The translations under genes and the position numbers were made by a program. 64,000 nucleotides of DNA from Sphingomonas sp. KR3-1. GTDB lineage: Bacteria; Pseudomonadota; Alphaproteobacteria; Sphingomonadales; Sphingomonadaceae. Of the stretch, positions 10,591-22,123 are shown piece by piece (position 1 is the first letter of the stretch; every line of letters starts with the position of its first letter). The notes below the pieces were generated by a model that saw nothing but the letters and a program-made list of their open reading frames with translations, was not told the DNA's origin and made no database searches. The stretch spans positions 558,001 to 622,000 of the forward strand of contig NZ_JBDZDQ010000002.1 of the NCBI RefSeq assembly GCF_040049295.1, read 5' to 3'.

Positions 10591-10767
10591 CTACCGCGCA
10601 AGATAAGCCCGCACTGCGTCGGCGCTGTTGCCGACGGCATCGACCGCTTCCTGCAAGCGCTCCCGGCTGACGCCGAACTTTTCCGTCCAATAGGAAACTT
10701 CATATTCCTCGCCCATCGCGACGCGCGAGCTGTCTTGCGGTCCACGTAACGTCTTGTCGTCTGCCAT
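10591..10767 (-). CDS. DUF3606 domain protein
   Basis: 58-residue protein (MADDKTLRGPQDSSRVAM) with the DUF3606 helix pattern: YEVSYWTEKFGVSRERLQEA, then VGNSADAVRAYL. The second half resembles a helix-turn-helix, and a longer homologue lies at 30598-30972. The in-frame ATG at 10767 is preceded by AAGAGGAGC. A possible EcfG promoter lies upstream. Function of the family is not established; stress-linked expression is inferred. Confidence 0.8.
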   Translation of the reverse strand: MADDKTLRGPQDSSRVAMGEEYEVSYWTEKFGVSRERLQEAVDAVGNSADAVRAYLAR

Positions 10768-10794
10768 GCTCAAGCTCCTCTTGTCTGATCTTCC

Positions 10795-10820
10795 AACGTT
10801 CCGGATTCTCAAGAGTTTCC
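10795..10820 (-). promoter_or_regulatory. Possible EcfG-type promoter for DUF3606 gene
   Basis: Minus strand GGAAA (10820-10816), 17 nt, CGTT (10798-10795), 28 bp upstream of the start. One mismatch in the -35 element. Confidence 0.3.
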
Positions 10821-10872
10821 CGATGCTTGGCGTGACACGGAACGAACCCGCCTTGAATAGAGTCTAGGGACG

Positions 10873-12744
10873 ATGAAAACGTCCGCTTCTACCGCGCGTC
10901 GCGCTCGCCCAAAATCGGATCGGGTAAAGGGGCCGCCGCCGTTCAGGGCGGTACAGCTCGCCCAGCTCGTCGATGCCGTTCCTTCGGGCGACCGCTGGCT
11001 GCACGAAATGAAGTATGACGGGTACCGGGCTTTGATCGCGGTCGGCGGAGGCGAGGCGCGCGCCTATACGCGCTCCGGTCTGGACTGGTCGGACCGTTTC
11101 TCGGCCATCCTAAAAGAGGTTGCCGGGCTCAAGGTCGATTCCGCTTTGATCGACGGCGAGGCTGTCGTGCTGGACGCGAACGGCAAGTCGAGCTTCCAGG
11201 CGCTGCAGGGCGCGCTCAAGGGCGCCCCCGGGACCATCGACTATTTCGCGTTCGACCTGCTCGAGCTGAACGGCGAGGATCTGACCGGACTGCCGCTGCT
11301 CGAGCGCAAGGAAATGCTGCGCGCCATCCTGCCGGAGGATAACCCGCACCTGCGCTACTCCGAACATATTCGCGGCAACGGCGAGAAGCTGCTCGCGAGT
11401 TTCTGCAGCGCCAATCTCGAAGGCGTCATCTCCAAGCTCGCCACCGCAAAATATGTCGGCTCGCGCAGCGGCACCTGGGTCAAGACCAAGTGCATCAAGC
11501 GCCAGGAATTCGTGATCATCGGCTGGACGCCCTCGGACAAGTCGCGGACCTTCCGCTCGCTGATCCTGGGTATCCATGAGGATGGCGCGCTGCGCTATGC
11601 CGGCAAGGTCGGGACGGGGTTCAACACCGCCGAGCTGCTGCGCCTGATGGAGATCATGGCGCCGATCGAGCAGAAGGAGCCGACGGTGAAGGCGCCGCGC
11701 GCCGAGGTGCGCGGCGCACATTGGTTGAAGCCTAAATTGGTCGCCGAGATCGCCTATACCGAGATGACCAACGAGGGCACCCTCCGGCACCCGAGCTATC
11801 TGGGCCTGCGCGAGGACAAGAAGCCCGAAGCGGTCGTGCTCGAGGTCGAGGCGTCCGTCGAATCGGCTGCTGTGCCGGCAGCGTCCAGCGTCAAGATCAG
11901 CAACCGCGACCGCGTGATCTTCCCGGAATCGAGCATCACCAAGGGCGCGCTCGCCGATTATTATGCCGCGGTGGCGCCGATCATGCTGCCTTGGGTAGCG
12001 AGCCGGCCGATCAGTCTGGTGCGCTGTCCGCAGGGTCGCGCCAAGAAGTGCTTTTTCCAGAAGCACGATGCCGGCAGCTTCGGCGACACGGTCAAGCATG
12101 TCGGCATCCTCGAGAAGGACGGGCACGAGGAGCCCTATCTGTTTGTCGACACGGCCGACGGTCTGCTGACCTGCGTCCAGATGGGGACGATCGAATTCCA
12201 TGGCTGGGGTGCCAGGATCGAGGATGTCGAGAAGGCCGACCGGCTGGTCTTTGATCTCGACCCCGACGAGGGGCTGGACTTCGAGGCGGTGCGCAAGGCC
12301 GCCTTCCATTTCCGCGACATCCTGAAGTCGATCGGGCTCGAGACCTTCCCGATGGCGACGGGGGGCAAGGGCATCCACGTCATCGCGCCACTCGTGCCCA
12401 AGGCGGAATGGCCGGAGGTGAAGGACTTCGCGCATCGCCTGGCGCAGGCGGTGGCGCAGAGCGATCCCGAGAACTTCACCGCTGCGTTGCCGAAGGTCCA
12501 GCGCAAGGGCCGCATCTTCGTCGACTATCTGCGCAACCAGCGCGGGGCCACGGCAGTGATGCCCTATGCCGTTCGCGCGCGGCCCGAGGCGCCGGTGGCC
12601 GCGCCGATTACCTGGAAGGAAATGGAGACGATCGACAAGCCGTCGCATTTTCATATCGGCGACGCTGCGGAGTTGGTGAAAAGGGCTGCATCCAAGGCGC
12701 TGTCCGGATGGGGACGCGCGGATCAAGTGCTGCCCGACCTGTAA
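10873..12744 (+). CDS. ligD: ATP-dependent DNA ligase D (ligase + polymerase, no nuclease domain)
   Basis: 623-residue NHEJ ligase. Residues about 20-320 are the ligase: KYDGYR supplies the adenylated Lys, then DGEAV, KLATAKYVGSRSGTWVKTK and the OB-fold. Residues about 340-620 are the archaeo-eukaryotic-primase-like polymerase, with FDLDPDEG metal-binding aspartates and the GGKGIHV motif. The phosphoesterase domain of classical LigD is missing. No ku gene is in the window. It overlaps the 3' end of the convergent gene by 22 bases. It would join DNA double-strand breaks if Ku is encoded elsewhere. Confidence 0.93.
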   Translation: MKTSASTARRARPKSDRVKGPPPFRAVQLAQLVDAVPSGDRWLHEMKYDGYRALIAVGGGEARAYTRSGLDWSDRFSAILKEVAGLKVDSALIDGEAVVLDANGKSSFQALQGALKGAPGTIDYFAFDLLELNGEDLTGLPLLERKEMLRAILPEDNPHLRYSEHIRGNGEKLLASFCSANLEGVISKLATAKYVGSRSGTWVKTKCIKRQEFVIIGWTPSDKSRTFRSLILGIHEDGALRYAGKVGTGFNTAELLRLMEIMAPIEQKEPTVKAPRAEVRGAHWLKPKLVAEIAYTEMTNEGTLRHPSYLGLREDKKPEAVVLEVEASVESAAVPAASSVKISNRDRVIFPESSITKGALADYYAAVAPIMLPWVASRPISLVRCPQGRAKKCFFQKHDAGSFGDTVKHVGILEKDGHEEPYLFVDTADGLLTCVQMGTIEFHGWGARIEDVEKADRLVFDLDPDEGLDFEAVRKAAFHFRDILKSIGLETFPMATGGKGIHVIAPLVPKAEWPEVKDFAHRLAQAVAQSDPENFTAALPKVQRKGRIFVDYLRNQRGATAVMPYAVRARPEAPVAAPITWKEMETIDKPSHFHIGDAAELVKRAASKALSGWGRADQVLPDL

Positions 12745-13073
12745 AGGTCAGGAAGACCAGCATACCACTCGGCATAGGGGGTGTTGCGCGCCATGCGGCG
12801 GTTATAGTCCTCGGAGCCATCGTTCCACCACACTGGCCCGCGTTCGCCGAGCGCGCGCTTTGCTCGATCGACTGCAGCACGCGCACGGTTCTCGGCATCA
12901 GCGTCGGCAGCGCGGCGAGCCATTCCGACCGCCCGGCGCGCCGTCATCAGCTCGTGAACCAGTTTTTCCCGCTCGTGGGCGGGAAGGGATGGGTCCGACA
13001 TGCGCCAGAGCCGCCCGCGGACGACGAAATAGCGCCCATCTGGCGTAACGGGATTTTTCCCTGCGAAGGGCAT
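12723..13073 (-). CDS. Conserved hypothetical protein, 116 aa (sometimes labelled 'Tol biopolymer transporter')
   Basis: Soluble, helical protein starting MPFAGKNPVTPDGRYFVVRG, with a charged central helix and a conserved C terminus (GERGPVWWNDGSEDYNR, NTPYAEWY). I recall this small family as widespread in Alphaproteobacteria near DNA-repair genes, often mislabelled as a Tol transporter; no membrane segment supports that name. It begins 4 bases after the exonuclease stop, so the two are probably one operon. Role unknown. Confidence 0.75.
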   Translation of the reverse strand: MPFAGKNPVTPDGRYFVVRGRLWRMSDPSLPAHEREKLVHELMTARRAVGMARRAADADAENRARAAVDRAKRALGERGPVWWNDGSEDYNRRMARNTPYAEWYAGLPDLYRSGST

Positions 13074-13077
13074 GTGT

Positions 13078-13641
13078 TCAACGATCCCCAACCTTCGCCG
13101 CGGCGACCTCGCGTGCGGCACTGCAGACTGCCAGCCATCGGGCGCGGTCGGCCTGCGCATCGGGCAGCGCGCGATGGGCGGGCGCTTCGCCCGACGCGCC
13201 ATTTTCGCTCCGCGTCAGGATCGCTTCGATCGCCGCTGCGACATCTTCGTTCGCCAGCGTCGGCGCCAAAATCGACAAAGCGCATTCGCGCAGTGCCTCG
13301 GCGGTGCGGCGCAGCCTCAGGCTACGGCGCGGATAGCCGGCGGCGCGCAGCAGGGCGCTGAGCCACTTGCCATCCCAGGACGGCGCGCTCGCCAGCAGAT
13401 CGTGTCCCGTAAGTTGATCGATCATGCGCTGGGCGACGAGATCGTGCGGCGTGCCATGCAGGGCGAGCGTCTCGCGCGTGATCCCGTGAACTGCTTGGGC
13501 TTCCTCGTCCCAATCGATCCAGGCGGGCGCCGGACGGATCAGATGGGTCTCCGAACGCCCGTCGGCGAATATCCAGGCGACCTCGATCGGATAGCTATGC
13601 TTGCCGAGCGACGAGGCTTCGAAGTCGAGAAAGACCAGCAT
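13078..13641 (-). CDS. DnaQ-like 3'-5' exonuclease
   Basis: 187-residue DEDD-type exonuclease. The N terminus MLVFLDFEASSLG gives ExoI (DFE), the central SAPSWDGKWL region contains the second Asp, and HRALPDAQADRARW gives the ExoIII H-D pair of the DEDDh type. The start at 13641 is chosen because the DFE motif belongs near the N terminus, although upstream in-frame Met codons exist. It is followed after 4 bases by the 116-aa protein. It may proofread or process ends in the surrounding repair region; it is not the replicative epsilon subunit, judging by length and context. Confidence 0.85.
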   Translation of the reverse strand: MLVFLDFEASSLGKHSYPIEVAWIFADGRSETHLIRPAPAWIDWDEEAQAVHGITRETLALHGTPHDLVAQRMIDQLTGHDLLASAPSWDGKWLSALLRAAGYPRRSLRLRRTAEALRECALSILAPTLANEDVAAAIEAILTRSENGASGEAPAHRALPDAQADRARWLAVCSAAREVAAAKVGDR

Positions 13642-13680
13642 GGGAGCGGAACGACTGCGGCACGACATGGCTGCATATGC

Positions 13681-13710
13681 GAAGGGCCGCCCCTTTCGAG
13701 ACGGCCCTTC
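13681..13710 (-). terminator. Strand-specific hairpin after the 24-aa ORF
   Basis: In the minus-strand transcript 13 base pairs form (two G-U) around a GAAA tetraloop; on the plus strand two positions mismatch, so the structure belongs to leftward RNA. It begins about 25 bases after the small ORF's stop. No U tract follows, so it could be a terminator or a 3' stabiliser. Confidence 0.5.
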
Positions 13711-13734
13711 CATTGTCATCCGAACGCGGACAGC

Positions 13735-13809
13735 TCAGCCGAGCCGGACCCCCGCGGTGGAGGTCATGCTCGAAGATCCTGCCGCGCGCGGCATGTGACA
13801 ATGAGACAT
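13735..13809 (-). CDS. Tiny ORF, 24 aa, with very strong ribosome site
   Basis: Frame MSHCHMPRAAGSSS... of 24 residues, starting 6 bases after AAAGGAGGTG, an almost perfect anti-16S complement, and followed by a strand-specific hairpin. The N terminus has a His-Cys-His cluster. No homologue is known to me. The combination of ribosome site and hairpin argues for a translated micro-peptide or a leader peptide upstream of the exonuclease gene; it may also attenuate that gene's transcription. Confidence 0.45.
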   Translation of the reverse strand: MSHCHMPRAAGSSSMTSTAGVRLG

Positions 13810-13935
13810 CTGACCACCTCCTTTCCGTTGTTGAACGATCAACTTGATGTGGGAGGCCGGATCGGATTTTCAATCGGTCAAGGCATTGGAGAGGCAGGAA
13901 TTTCGGCGATCCCTCCTGATCGGATCGCCTCGACT

Positions 13936-15192
13936 TCAAGCGCCCTCGGCCGGAATCGCAGTCCGGCTTGGCGGCGGCTCCTCGCCGAACACGCTGCGCC
14001 CGCCATAGCCGTGCGAATTGTGGCGTTCCTCGGCGATCAATGCTTCTACCGACGGACCGGTCGCGCTGGCTTCCAGCCGGCGCGCCTGGGCATCGAGCCG
14101 CCGGATCGCGTCGAGTTCCTCGCTGTGGCCGAGCCTGGCCTTGCGGACCGCGGTCTTCATCACCGAGATCGTATAGTCGTAGACCTTGATCGGCACGGGA
14201 TAGGGATGCCGGTCCTTGCCGCCATGCGCGAGCGAGAAGCGCGCCGGATCGCTGAACCGGCAGGGCGCGCCGTGCACGACCTCCGCGACCATCGCCAGCG
14301 CGCGCACCGTCCGGGCGCCGACGCCCGGCACGAGCAGCAGGTCGGCGAAATCCTTTGGCCCTTGCTCGGCGGCCGCGGCAAGCGCGCCGTGCAATCGGCG
14401 GCCGATGATATTCTCGGGGCGGACGTCGTGGTGATCGGGCAGCACGAGATGCGGCAGCAACGCCTGGGCATCGGGCGGGGCGGGCGCCTCGAAGCGCGCG
14501 AGCTCGCGGGCGATGCCGTCGGGACCGATCGAGCCGAGCAGCTCGAGCTGTCCCTGCCGCGATGCTTCGGCCCGCCGGTCGGCGAGATTGACGATGACGC
14601 CCTGGTCGCGCCCGTCGATCGCGGCGTGCGGCGCGTCGACGAAGCTCTCCAGCCCCTCGCTCAGCCAATGATAACGCCGTGCCTGGCGGCGATCGCCGTT
14701 CATCCCCTGCTGAACGATGACCCAGCGGCCGTCGTCGGTGACGATGAAGCCGTGGAGATACAGTTCGAAGCCGTCCTGGACGGCGGCGCTGTCGACCTTG
14801 GCGACGAGGCGGCTGGCATGGCCTAGAGCCGCGCCGTCGAGCCCGGTGCGCGCGCCGACGGCGAGCAGTTCGGCGGGCGTTGCCCTGCTATGCTTGCCGC
14901 GTCCGCCGCAGACATGGATGCCGAGTTCCTGCGCGCGGGGCGCCAGGCCACGCTTGAGCGACCCGAGCACGCTCGTCGTGATGCCGGACGAGTGCCAGTC
15001 CATGCCCATCACCGCGCCGAAACACTGGAACCAGAAGGGATGGGCGAGCCGGCGCAGCAATTCGTCGCGGCCATATTCGAGGACGATCGCCTCGACGAGG
15101 ATCGTGCCGAGCTTGGTCATGCGCTCGCCGAGCCAGGCCGGCACGCGGCCCCCATGGAGGGGCAGGTCGGCGCTGCCGCCCCGGCGGCTCAT
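13936..15192 (-). CDS. DUF763 domain protein
   Basis: 418-residue protein beginning MSRRGGSADLPLHGGRVPAW, the characteristic DUF763 N terminus, with DWHSSGITTSVLG and GIHVCGGRGKHSR further on, and a helix-hairpin-helix-like DLLLVPGVGARTVRALA near residue 290. The HhH resemblance and the setting among repair genes suggest a nucleic-acid-related enzyme, possibly a nuclease, but no catalytic mechanism is established. Its ATG is at 15192, with a long non-coding stretch behind its 3' end that holds the 24-aa ORF. Confidence 0.85.
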   Translation of the reverse strand: MSRRGGSADLPLHGGRVPAWLGERMTKLGTILVEAIVLEYGRDELLRRLAHPFWFQCFGAVMGMDWHSSGITTSVLGSLKRGLAPRAQELGIHVCGGRGKHSRATPAELLAVGARTGLDGAALGHASRLVAKVDSAAVQDGFELYLHGFIVTDDGRWVIVQQGMNGDRRQARRYHWLSEGLESFVDAPHAAIDGRDQGVIVNLADRRAEASRQGQLELLGSIGPDGIARELARFEAPAPPDAQALLPHLVLPDHHDVRPENIIGRRLHGALAAAAEQGPKDFADLLLVPGVGARTVRALAMVAEVVHGAPCRFSDPARFSLAHGGKDRHPYPVPIKVYDYTISVMKTAVRKARLGHSEELDAIRRLDAQARRLEASATGPSVEALIAEERHNSHGYGGRSVFGEEPPPSRTAIPAEGA

Positions 15193-15330
15193 GCGGCAAG
15201 CATCCCGCGACGCTCAACCCGCGGCAAGGCAATGATCTTAGAGGGCGGATGCGCGTTCATGGCAATGGACATAGTAGATCGGGAACAGATTGTGAACAAC
15301 GGGTCGAGCCAAGAAGGGGATGACGAGGCA

Positions 15331-15576
15331 ATGGAGATCATCCGGTTGCCGCAAGGCGAGGCGGCTCCGGTCGACAGCGACTGCATCAGTGTCGACACGG
15401 TCGAGGGTGGATTCCGGTTGACCGGTTCGCTGCTCACCTCCGAGGAGAGCCATGCGATCGTCGATGGCGACGTCTATGCCGATGAAGATGCCGCCGAGGC
15501 TGCCGGCGTGTCCTGGGCTGCCGGCTGCGGCGTAGCGACATTGTATGTCGCGCGAAATTCGCCCGGGCCCGCGTGA
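15331..15576 (+). CDS. Hypothetical acidic protein, about 81 aa
   Basis: Small frame starting MEIIRLPQGEAAPVDSDC, with GACGAGG just before the ATG; an alternative in-frame ATG at 15259 would add 24 residues. Its content (SEESHAIVDGDVYADEDAAEAAGVSWA) looks like a genuine soluble acidic protein rather than a shadow frame. Unrecognised. It lies divergent to the DUF763 gene. Confidence 0.5.
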   Translation: MEIIRLPQGEAAPVDSDCISVDTVEGGFRLTGSLLTSEESHAIVDGDVYADEDAAEAAGVSWAAGCGVATLYVARNSPGPA

Positions 15577-15710
15577 AGCGCTGCCTCTTCGTGTCGAGCC
15601 GGAGGCGTCTCCGTGGCGTGGCGTTGCTTCGCCCCGACGCAACAGGCGCATTGCGAGGTGGCCCGGGGCCGGGTTTGCGCTGCCAGCGTGCGGCGTTCCT
15701 TGCGATTCAT
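15474..15710 (-). CDS. Possible small protein starting MNRKERR
   Basis: 78-residue frame with an N terminus (MNRKERRTLAAQTRP) of a type common among small sphingomonad proteins and a CACC dicysteine. It overlaps the convergent acidic protein by about 100 bases and has only a weak ribosome site, so at most one of the two is likely to be fully real. Confidence 0.25.
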   Translation of the reverse strand: MNRKERRTLAAQTRPRATSQCACCVGAKQRHATETPPARHEEAALHAGPGEFRATYNVATPQPAAQDTPAASAASSSA

Positions 15711-15743
15711 CATGCCGGTCCCGAGAAGGAAGTGAGAGCCGCG

Positions 15744-16031
15744 TCAGCCTGGCGTGGTAATCCGGTCAGGCAGGCGTTCGGCCAGGCTTGCGATCGCCGC
15801 ACCGGTCAGGCGGGGTGTCGCCACGCCATCGATCAGAAGCGGACGCTCCGGCGTCAGGATCGCTTCGGCGCGGTGGGCCGGATCGAGCTCCAGCCATGCA
15901 GCGACGGCGCCCTCGAGGCTCGTCACTTCTGCCAGGTCGCTATCGCCGCGCGGTACATTCTCCAGCGCTGCGCTCATATGCCATTCGATGTCGGGCGACA
16001 GGGAGCCGTCGCCCCAGCTGGCCTCGGTCAT
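15744..16031 (-). CDS. Hypothetical protein, 95 aa
   Basis: Short soluble protein starting MTEASWGDGSLSPDIEWHMS. Its ATG lies one base beyond the stop of the preceding membrane protein, so the pair are co-transcribed and probably translationally coupled. Mostly helical and acidic, with no recognisable motif. The operon with a DUF883-like membrane protein and a possible stress promoter suggests a general-stress role, by inference only. Confidence 0.65.
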   Translation of the reverse strand: MTEASWGDGSLSPDIEWHMSAALENVPRGDSDLAEVTSLEGAVAAWLELDPAHRAEAILTPERPLLIDGVATPRLTGAAIASLAERLPDRITTPG

Positions 16032-16032
16032 G

Positions 16033-16239
16033 TCAGCGCCGCCCGCGCAGCGTGTTCAACAGCGCGATCGCAGCGATGCCGACAAACGCCGCGCTGGTCC
16101 AGGGGCGCGCCTTGGCGAAGCTCTTCGCCTTCTCGGTCAGTGGCGCGTCGCCGGAAAAATGCTCGCGAAAGGCATCGGTGAGCGCGGTCTTTCCATTGCT
16201 TGCCTGCGCGGCGACTACAGGCTCTGTCGTATCGGTCAT
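16033..16239 (-). CDS. Small C-terminally anchored membrane protein (DUF883/ElaB-like)
   Basis: 68-residue protein starting MTDTTEPVVAAQASNGK, with an amphipathic helix (FREHFSGDAPLTEKAKSFAKAR) and a C-terminal hydrophobic segment (WTSAAFVGIAAIALL) followed by basic RGRR. This architecture resembles the ElaB/DUF883 group of inner-membrane, stress-induced proteins, some of which bind ribosomes. Exact family membership needs a profile search. First gene of a two-gene leftward operon. Confidence 0.7.
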   Translation of the reverse strand: MTDTTEPVVAAQASNGKTALTDAFREHFSGDAPLTEKAKSFAKARPWTSAAFVGIAAIALLNTLRGRR

Positions 16240-16274
16240 GAAGATCTCCCGAGGCGAAGGCCTCGCAACCGTCC

Positions 16275-16299
16275 AACGCCCGGCGTGCCGACGCGGTCC
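16275..16299 (-). promoter_or_regulatory. Possible EcfG-type promoter for DUF883-like gene
   Basis: Minus strand GGACC (16299-16295), 16 nt, CGTT (16278-16275), 36 bp upstream of the start; one mismatch in the -35. Confidence 0.35.
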
Positions 16300-16395
16300 A
16301 CCGACCGCCGAAAATGAGGGCGATGGACGCAATCGACGAATGCGAGGCTGTTCACGCTGCCGAGCGGGGCCGGCGTTTCCAGTCGCGAGCCCTCC

Positions 16396-16421
16396 GGAAC
16401 TTCGGGCGACGGCAGCACGTT
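16396..16421 (+). promoter_or_regulatory. EcfG general stress promoter (exact consensus)
   Basis: GGAAC at 16396-16400, 17-nt spacer, CGTT at 16418-16421: a perfect match to the alphaproteobacterial EcfG consensus, 39 bp upstream of the 25-aa hydrophobic peptide gene. Confidence 0.65.
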
Positions 16422-16460
16422 GCGCTCTCGAACCGATCAACGGCGACAGGAGGAGAGACA

Positions 16461-16538
16461 ATGGGAAAAGGTATCCTGCTTTGGCTATTGGGCATTCCGT
16501 TGCCCATCATCCTCCTTCTCCTCCTGTTCTGGCATTGA
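16461..16538 (+). CDS. 25-aa hydrophobic membrane peptide
   Basis: Single-helix membrane peptide beginning MGKGILLWLLGIPLPIIL and ending FWH. A strong AGGAGG ribosome site sits 8 bases upstream and a consensus EcfG promoter precedes it, so it is almost certainly expressed under general stress. The next gene, a four-helix membrane protein, starts 2 bases after its stop; the two likely form an operon. Similar Gly-Lys-initiated hydrophobic micro-proteins occur in many Alphaproteobacteria. Function unknown. Confidence 0.75.
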   Translation: MGKGILLWLLGIPLPIILLLLLFWH

Positions 16539-16540
16539 TC

Positions 16541-17125
16541 ATGGCAACCCATCCCCATCACATCGATCCCGTCCTCTACCCGGCAGGCGTGCCGGAGACC
16601 GGCGGGGGCTCGGCGCTTTCCTGGTCGGCCATCGTTGCCGGCACCGTCGGCGCGATCGCACTGACGCTTACGCTGCTCGCACTCGGCGCGGCACTCGGGT
16701 TCGCGTCGATTTCGCCCTGGCCCGGCGTGGGTGCGCGGCCCGCCACCTTCACGATTGGCGCGGGCGTCTGGCTGATCGTGACCCAGTGGCTGTCGGCCGG
16801 CCTGGGCGGCTATCTCGCCGGACGGTTGCGCGTCCGCTGGCCCGGCCTCCACACCGACGAAGTGCTTTTCCGTGACACCGCCCATGGTTTCCTGACCTGG
16901 GCAACGGCGACGGTCGTCATGACCGGTATCGCCGTTGTGACGGCCTCGCTTGCGAATATCGGCAGTGCGCCGGTCGACGCCTCGGTGACCCGGGACACGA
17001 TAGACGCGGCGCGCAAGGTCGCGGTCGCCTTTGCGGGCTTCTCGGCCCTTTCGCTTGCGGTCGGCGCCTTTGTCGGCAGCGTGGGCGGTGCGGTCGGCGG
17101 CCGGCTGCGCGACCTGCACCCCTGA
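16541..17125 (+). CDS. Four-helix integral membrane protein
   Basis: 194 residues with about four hydrophobic segments: SAIVAGTVGAIALTLTLLALG, TIGAGVWLIVTQWLSAGLGG, ATATVVMTGIAVVTASL and FAGFSALSLAVGAFVGS. It has a His-rich N terminus (MATHPHHIDP) and a glycine-zipper-like C-terminal helix (GSVGGAVGGRL). No enzymatic motif. Co-transcribed with the 25-aa peptide and so probably part of the general-stress regulon; it may modify membrane properties. A perfect 26-bp palindrome that could terminate transcription starts 5 bases after the stop. Confidence 0.75.
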   Translation: MATHPHHIDPVLYPAGVPETGGGSALSWSAIVAGTVGAIALTLTLLALGAALGFASISPWPGVGARPATFTIGAGVWLIVTQWLSAGLGGYLAGRLRVRWPGLHTDEVLFRDTAHGFLTWATATVVMTGIAVVTASLANIGSAPVDASVTRDTIDAARKVAVAFAGFSALSLAVGAFVGSVGGAVGGRLRDLHP

Positions 17126-17130
17126 GGTTC

Positions 17131-17156
17131 GGTGTCGCCGCCATGGCGGCGACACC
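17131..17156 (+). terminator. Perfect 26-bp palindrome, probable terminator
   Basis: Eleven-pair stem with a CATG loop, fully self-complementary, immediately after the membrane-protein operon and before the convergent dnaE2 3' end. It is followed by CCCCTT rather than a long U tract. Confidence 0.55.
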
Positions 17157-17267
17157 CCCTTGCACCGGCTACTTGAAGGCCTGGCTCCAAGGCGGACGTC
17201 GCATCGCAGAGGCCGTTTGGACGCCGGTTCTCCCGCCCGTCGCGCTTCGACGAGCCGGTAGCGCCTT

Positions 17268-20575
<3,308 letters not shown>

Positions 20576-20599
20576 CGGCTTCGCTCTCGGCAAAACGTC

Positions 20600-20614
20600 G
20601 TTCTCTATATGTTC
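20600..20614 (-). promoter_or_regulatory. LexA (SOS) box of dnaE2
   Basis: GTTC-TCTATAT-GTTC, an exact GTTC-N7-GTTC site, 25 bp upstream of the dnaE2 start codon at 20575. An SOS operator here is expected for the mutasome polymerase. Confidence 0.8.
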
Positions 20615-20779
20615 TTCTTCGGCGTGTCGATTCCAATCGCGCCGGTCCTGCCGCGCTTTCTCTACCGGCGATGCATCGTGGATCGGGTGACGCCGGTCCC
20701 CGCACGATAATTATCTGCAACCAGCGGGCATTCGGCTGCGCCGAGCGTTGTTTCCTTACAATCGAGCAACGGAGCAGCA

Positions 20780-21976
20780 ATGAAGCAGAATTTCGACGAC
20801 CGGCTCCGCGACCTGGAACGGAGCCGCGCGCTCAAGATGGCGCGTTCGACGCATGCCTATGTCCGCGGCAACACCGCGAAATTCTATGAGTGGCTGGCGG
20901 ACTCGCGCTCGGCGGCGCGACTGCCGGCCGGGCCCGCCATCTGGATCTGCGGCGACTGCCACCTCGGCAATTTGGGCCCGATCGCCGATGCCGGCGGCAA
21001 GGTCGACGTGCAGATTCGCGACCTCGACCAGACCGTCATCGGGAATCCCGCCCACGACCTCATCCGCCTTGGCCTCTCGCTCGCGACGGCGGCGCGTGGC
21101 TCGGACCTGCCCGGCGTGACCACCGCGCAGATGATCGAGCAGATGGTCGAGGGCTATGCACTGGCGATGGCCGAGCAGGGGGAGGCGGAAACGCCCGAGC
21201 CCAATGTCGTGCGCGCGGTGCGGCGGCGTGCCCTTGGCCGGCGCTGGCGACACCTCGCGGATGAACGGCTCGACGATGTCGAGCCGAAGCTGCCGCTCGG
21301 GAAGAAATTCTGGGCGCTCGCATCCGACGAGAAAGCGGCGCTCGACCAATTATTCGAAGATCCGGCCGTAACCGCGCTGATCCTGTCGCTGAGCGCGCGC
21401 GACGAAAGCGACCGGGTCCGTCTGATCGACGCCGCCTATTGGAAAAAGGGCTGCAGCTCGCTTGGCAATCTGCGCTTCGCCGCGCTCGTCTCGATCGGCG
21501 GCACGCGCAAGAAACCCGCGGAATATGCGCTGATCGATCTGAAGGAGGCGGTTCCCGCCATCGCGCCGACCGGCCATGGCCGGGCGATGCCGCGCGACCA
21601 TGCGGAGCGCGTCGTGGCAGGCGCCACGGCGCTCGCGCCCAATCTCGGGGAACGGATGCTGGCAACGCACGTCCTTGGCAAGCCGGTCGTGCTGCGCGAG
21701 TTGATGCCGCAGGACCTGAAGCTCGAGATCGCGCAATTCTCCCGGTCCGAGGCAACGCGCGCGGCGCGCTATCTCGCCTATGTCGTGGGCCTCGCGCATG
21801 CGCGGCAGATGGATGCGAGCGACCGCGCCAGCTGGGGTCGTGCGATCGCGCGGCGCCAGAGCGCGAGCATCGATGCTCCGACCTGGCTGTGGGACAGCAT
21901 CGTCGACCTCACCGCCAGCCACGAGGCGGGCTATCTCGAGCATTGCCGCCGCTACGCGCTTGCCCAGGCCGCATAG
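20780..21976 (+). CDS. DUF2252 domain protein (kinase-like fold)
   Basis: 398-residue cytosolic protein with DUF2252 marks: [11 protein letters not shown] near the N terminus, [13 protein letters not shown] around residue 55, and [20 protein letters not shown] around residue 76. The GDCHLGN and DLD motifs resemble the catalytic loop and metal-binding Asp of aminoglycoside-phosphotransferase/kinase-like folds, so ATP-dependent phosphotransfer is possible but unproven. It is divergent from dnaE2 (205 bp between starts) and followed by the PRC protein and the Mfd-like helicase. Confidence 0.85.
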   Translation: MKQNFDDRLRDLERSRALKMARSTHAYVRGNTAKFYEWLADSRSAARLPAGPAIWICGDCHLGNLGPIADAGGKVDVQIRDLDQTVIGNPAHDLIRLGLSLATAARGSDLPGVTTAQMIEQMVEGYALAMAEQGEAETPEPNVVRAVRRRALGRRWRHLADERLDDVEPKLPLGKKFWALASDEKAALDQLFEDPAVTALILSLSARDESDRVRLIDAAYWKKGCSSLGNLRFAALVSIGGTRKKPAEYALIDLKEAVPAIAPTGHGRAMPRDHAERVVAGATALAPNLGERMLATHVLGKPVVLRELMPQDLKLEIAQFSRSEATRAARYLAYVVGLAHARQMDASDRASWGRAIARRQSASIDAPTWLWDSIVDLTASHEAGYLEHCRRYALAQAA

Positions 21977-22123
21977 CCCCATGGCGGCGCGGCGGAGGTG
22001 CGGCGCGCGCGTGCCCAACCACTGCGTTGGCGCGTTGCGCTCCTCCATGCGCGAAGCGTGCGATGGTATTGAGAGGATAAGGCACTGAACGAGATTGCCG
22101 CATGGGTCGCCCCGGTCGCGACC

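Noticed and set aside
11110..12726. 538-codon leftward frame over ligD
   Set aside because: Shadow of ligD; no recognisable domain.
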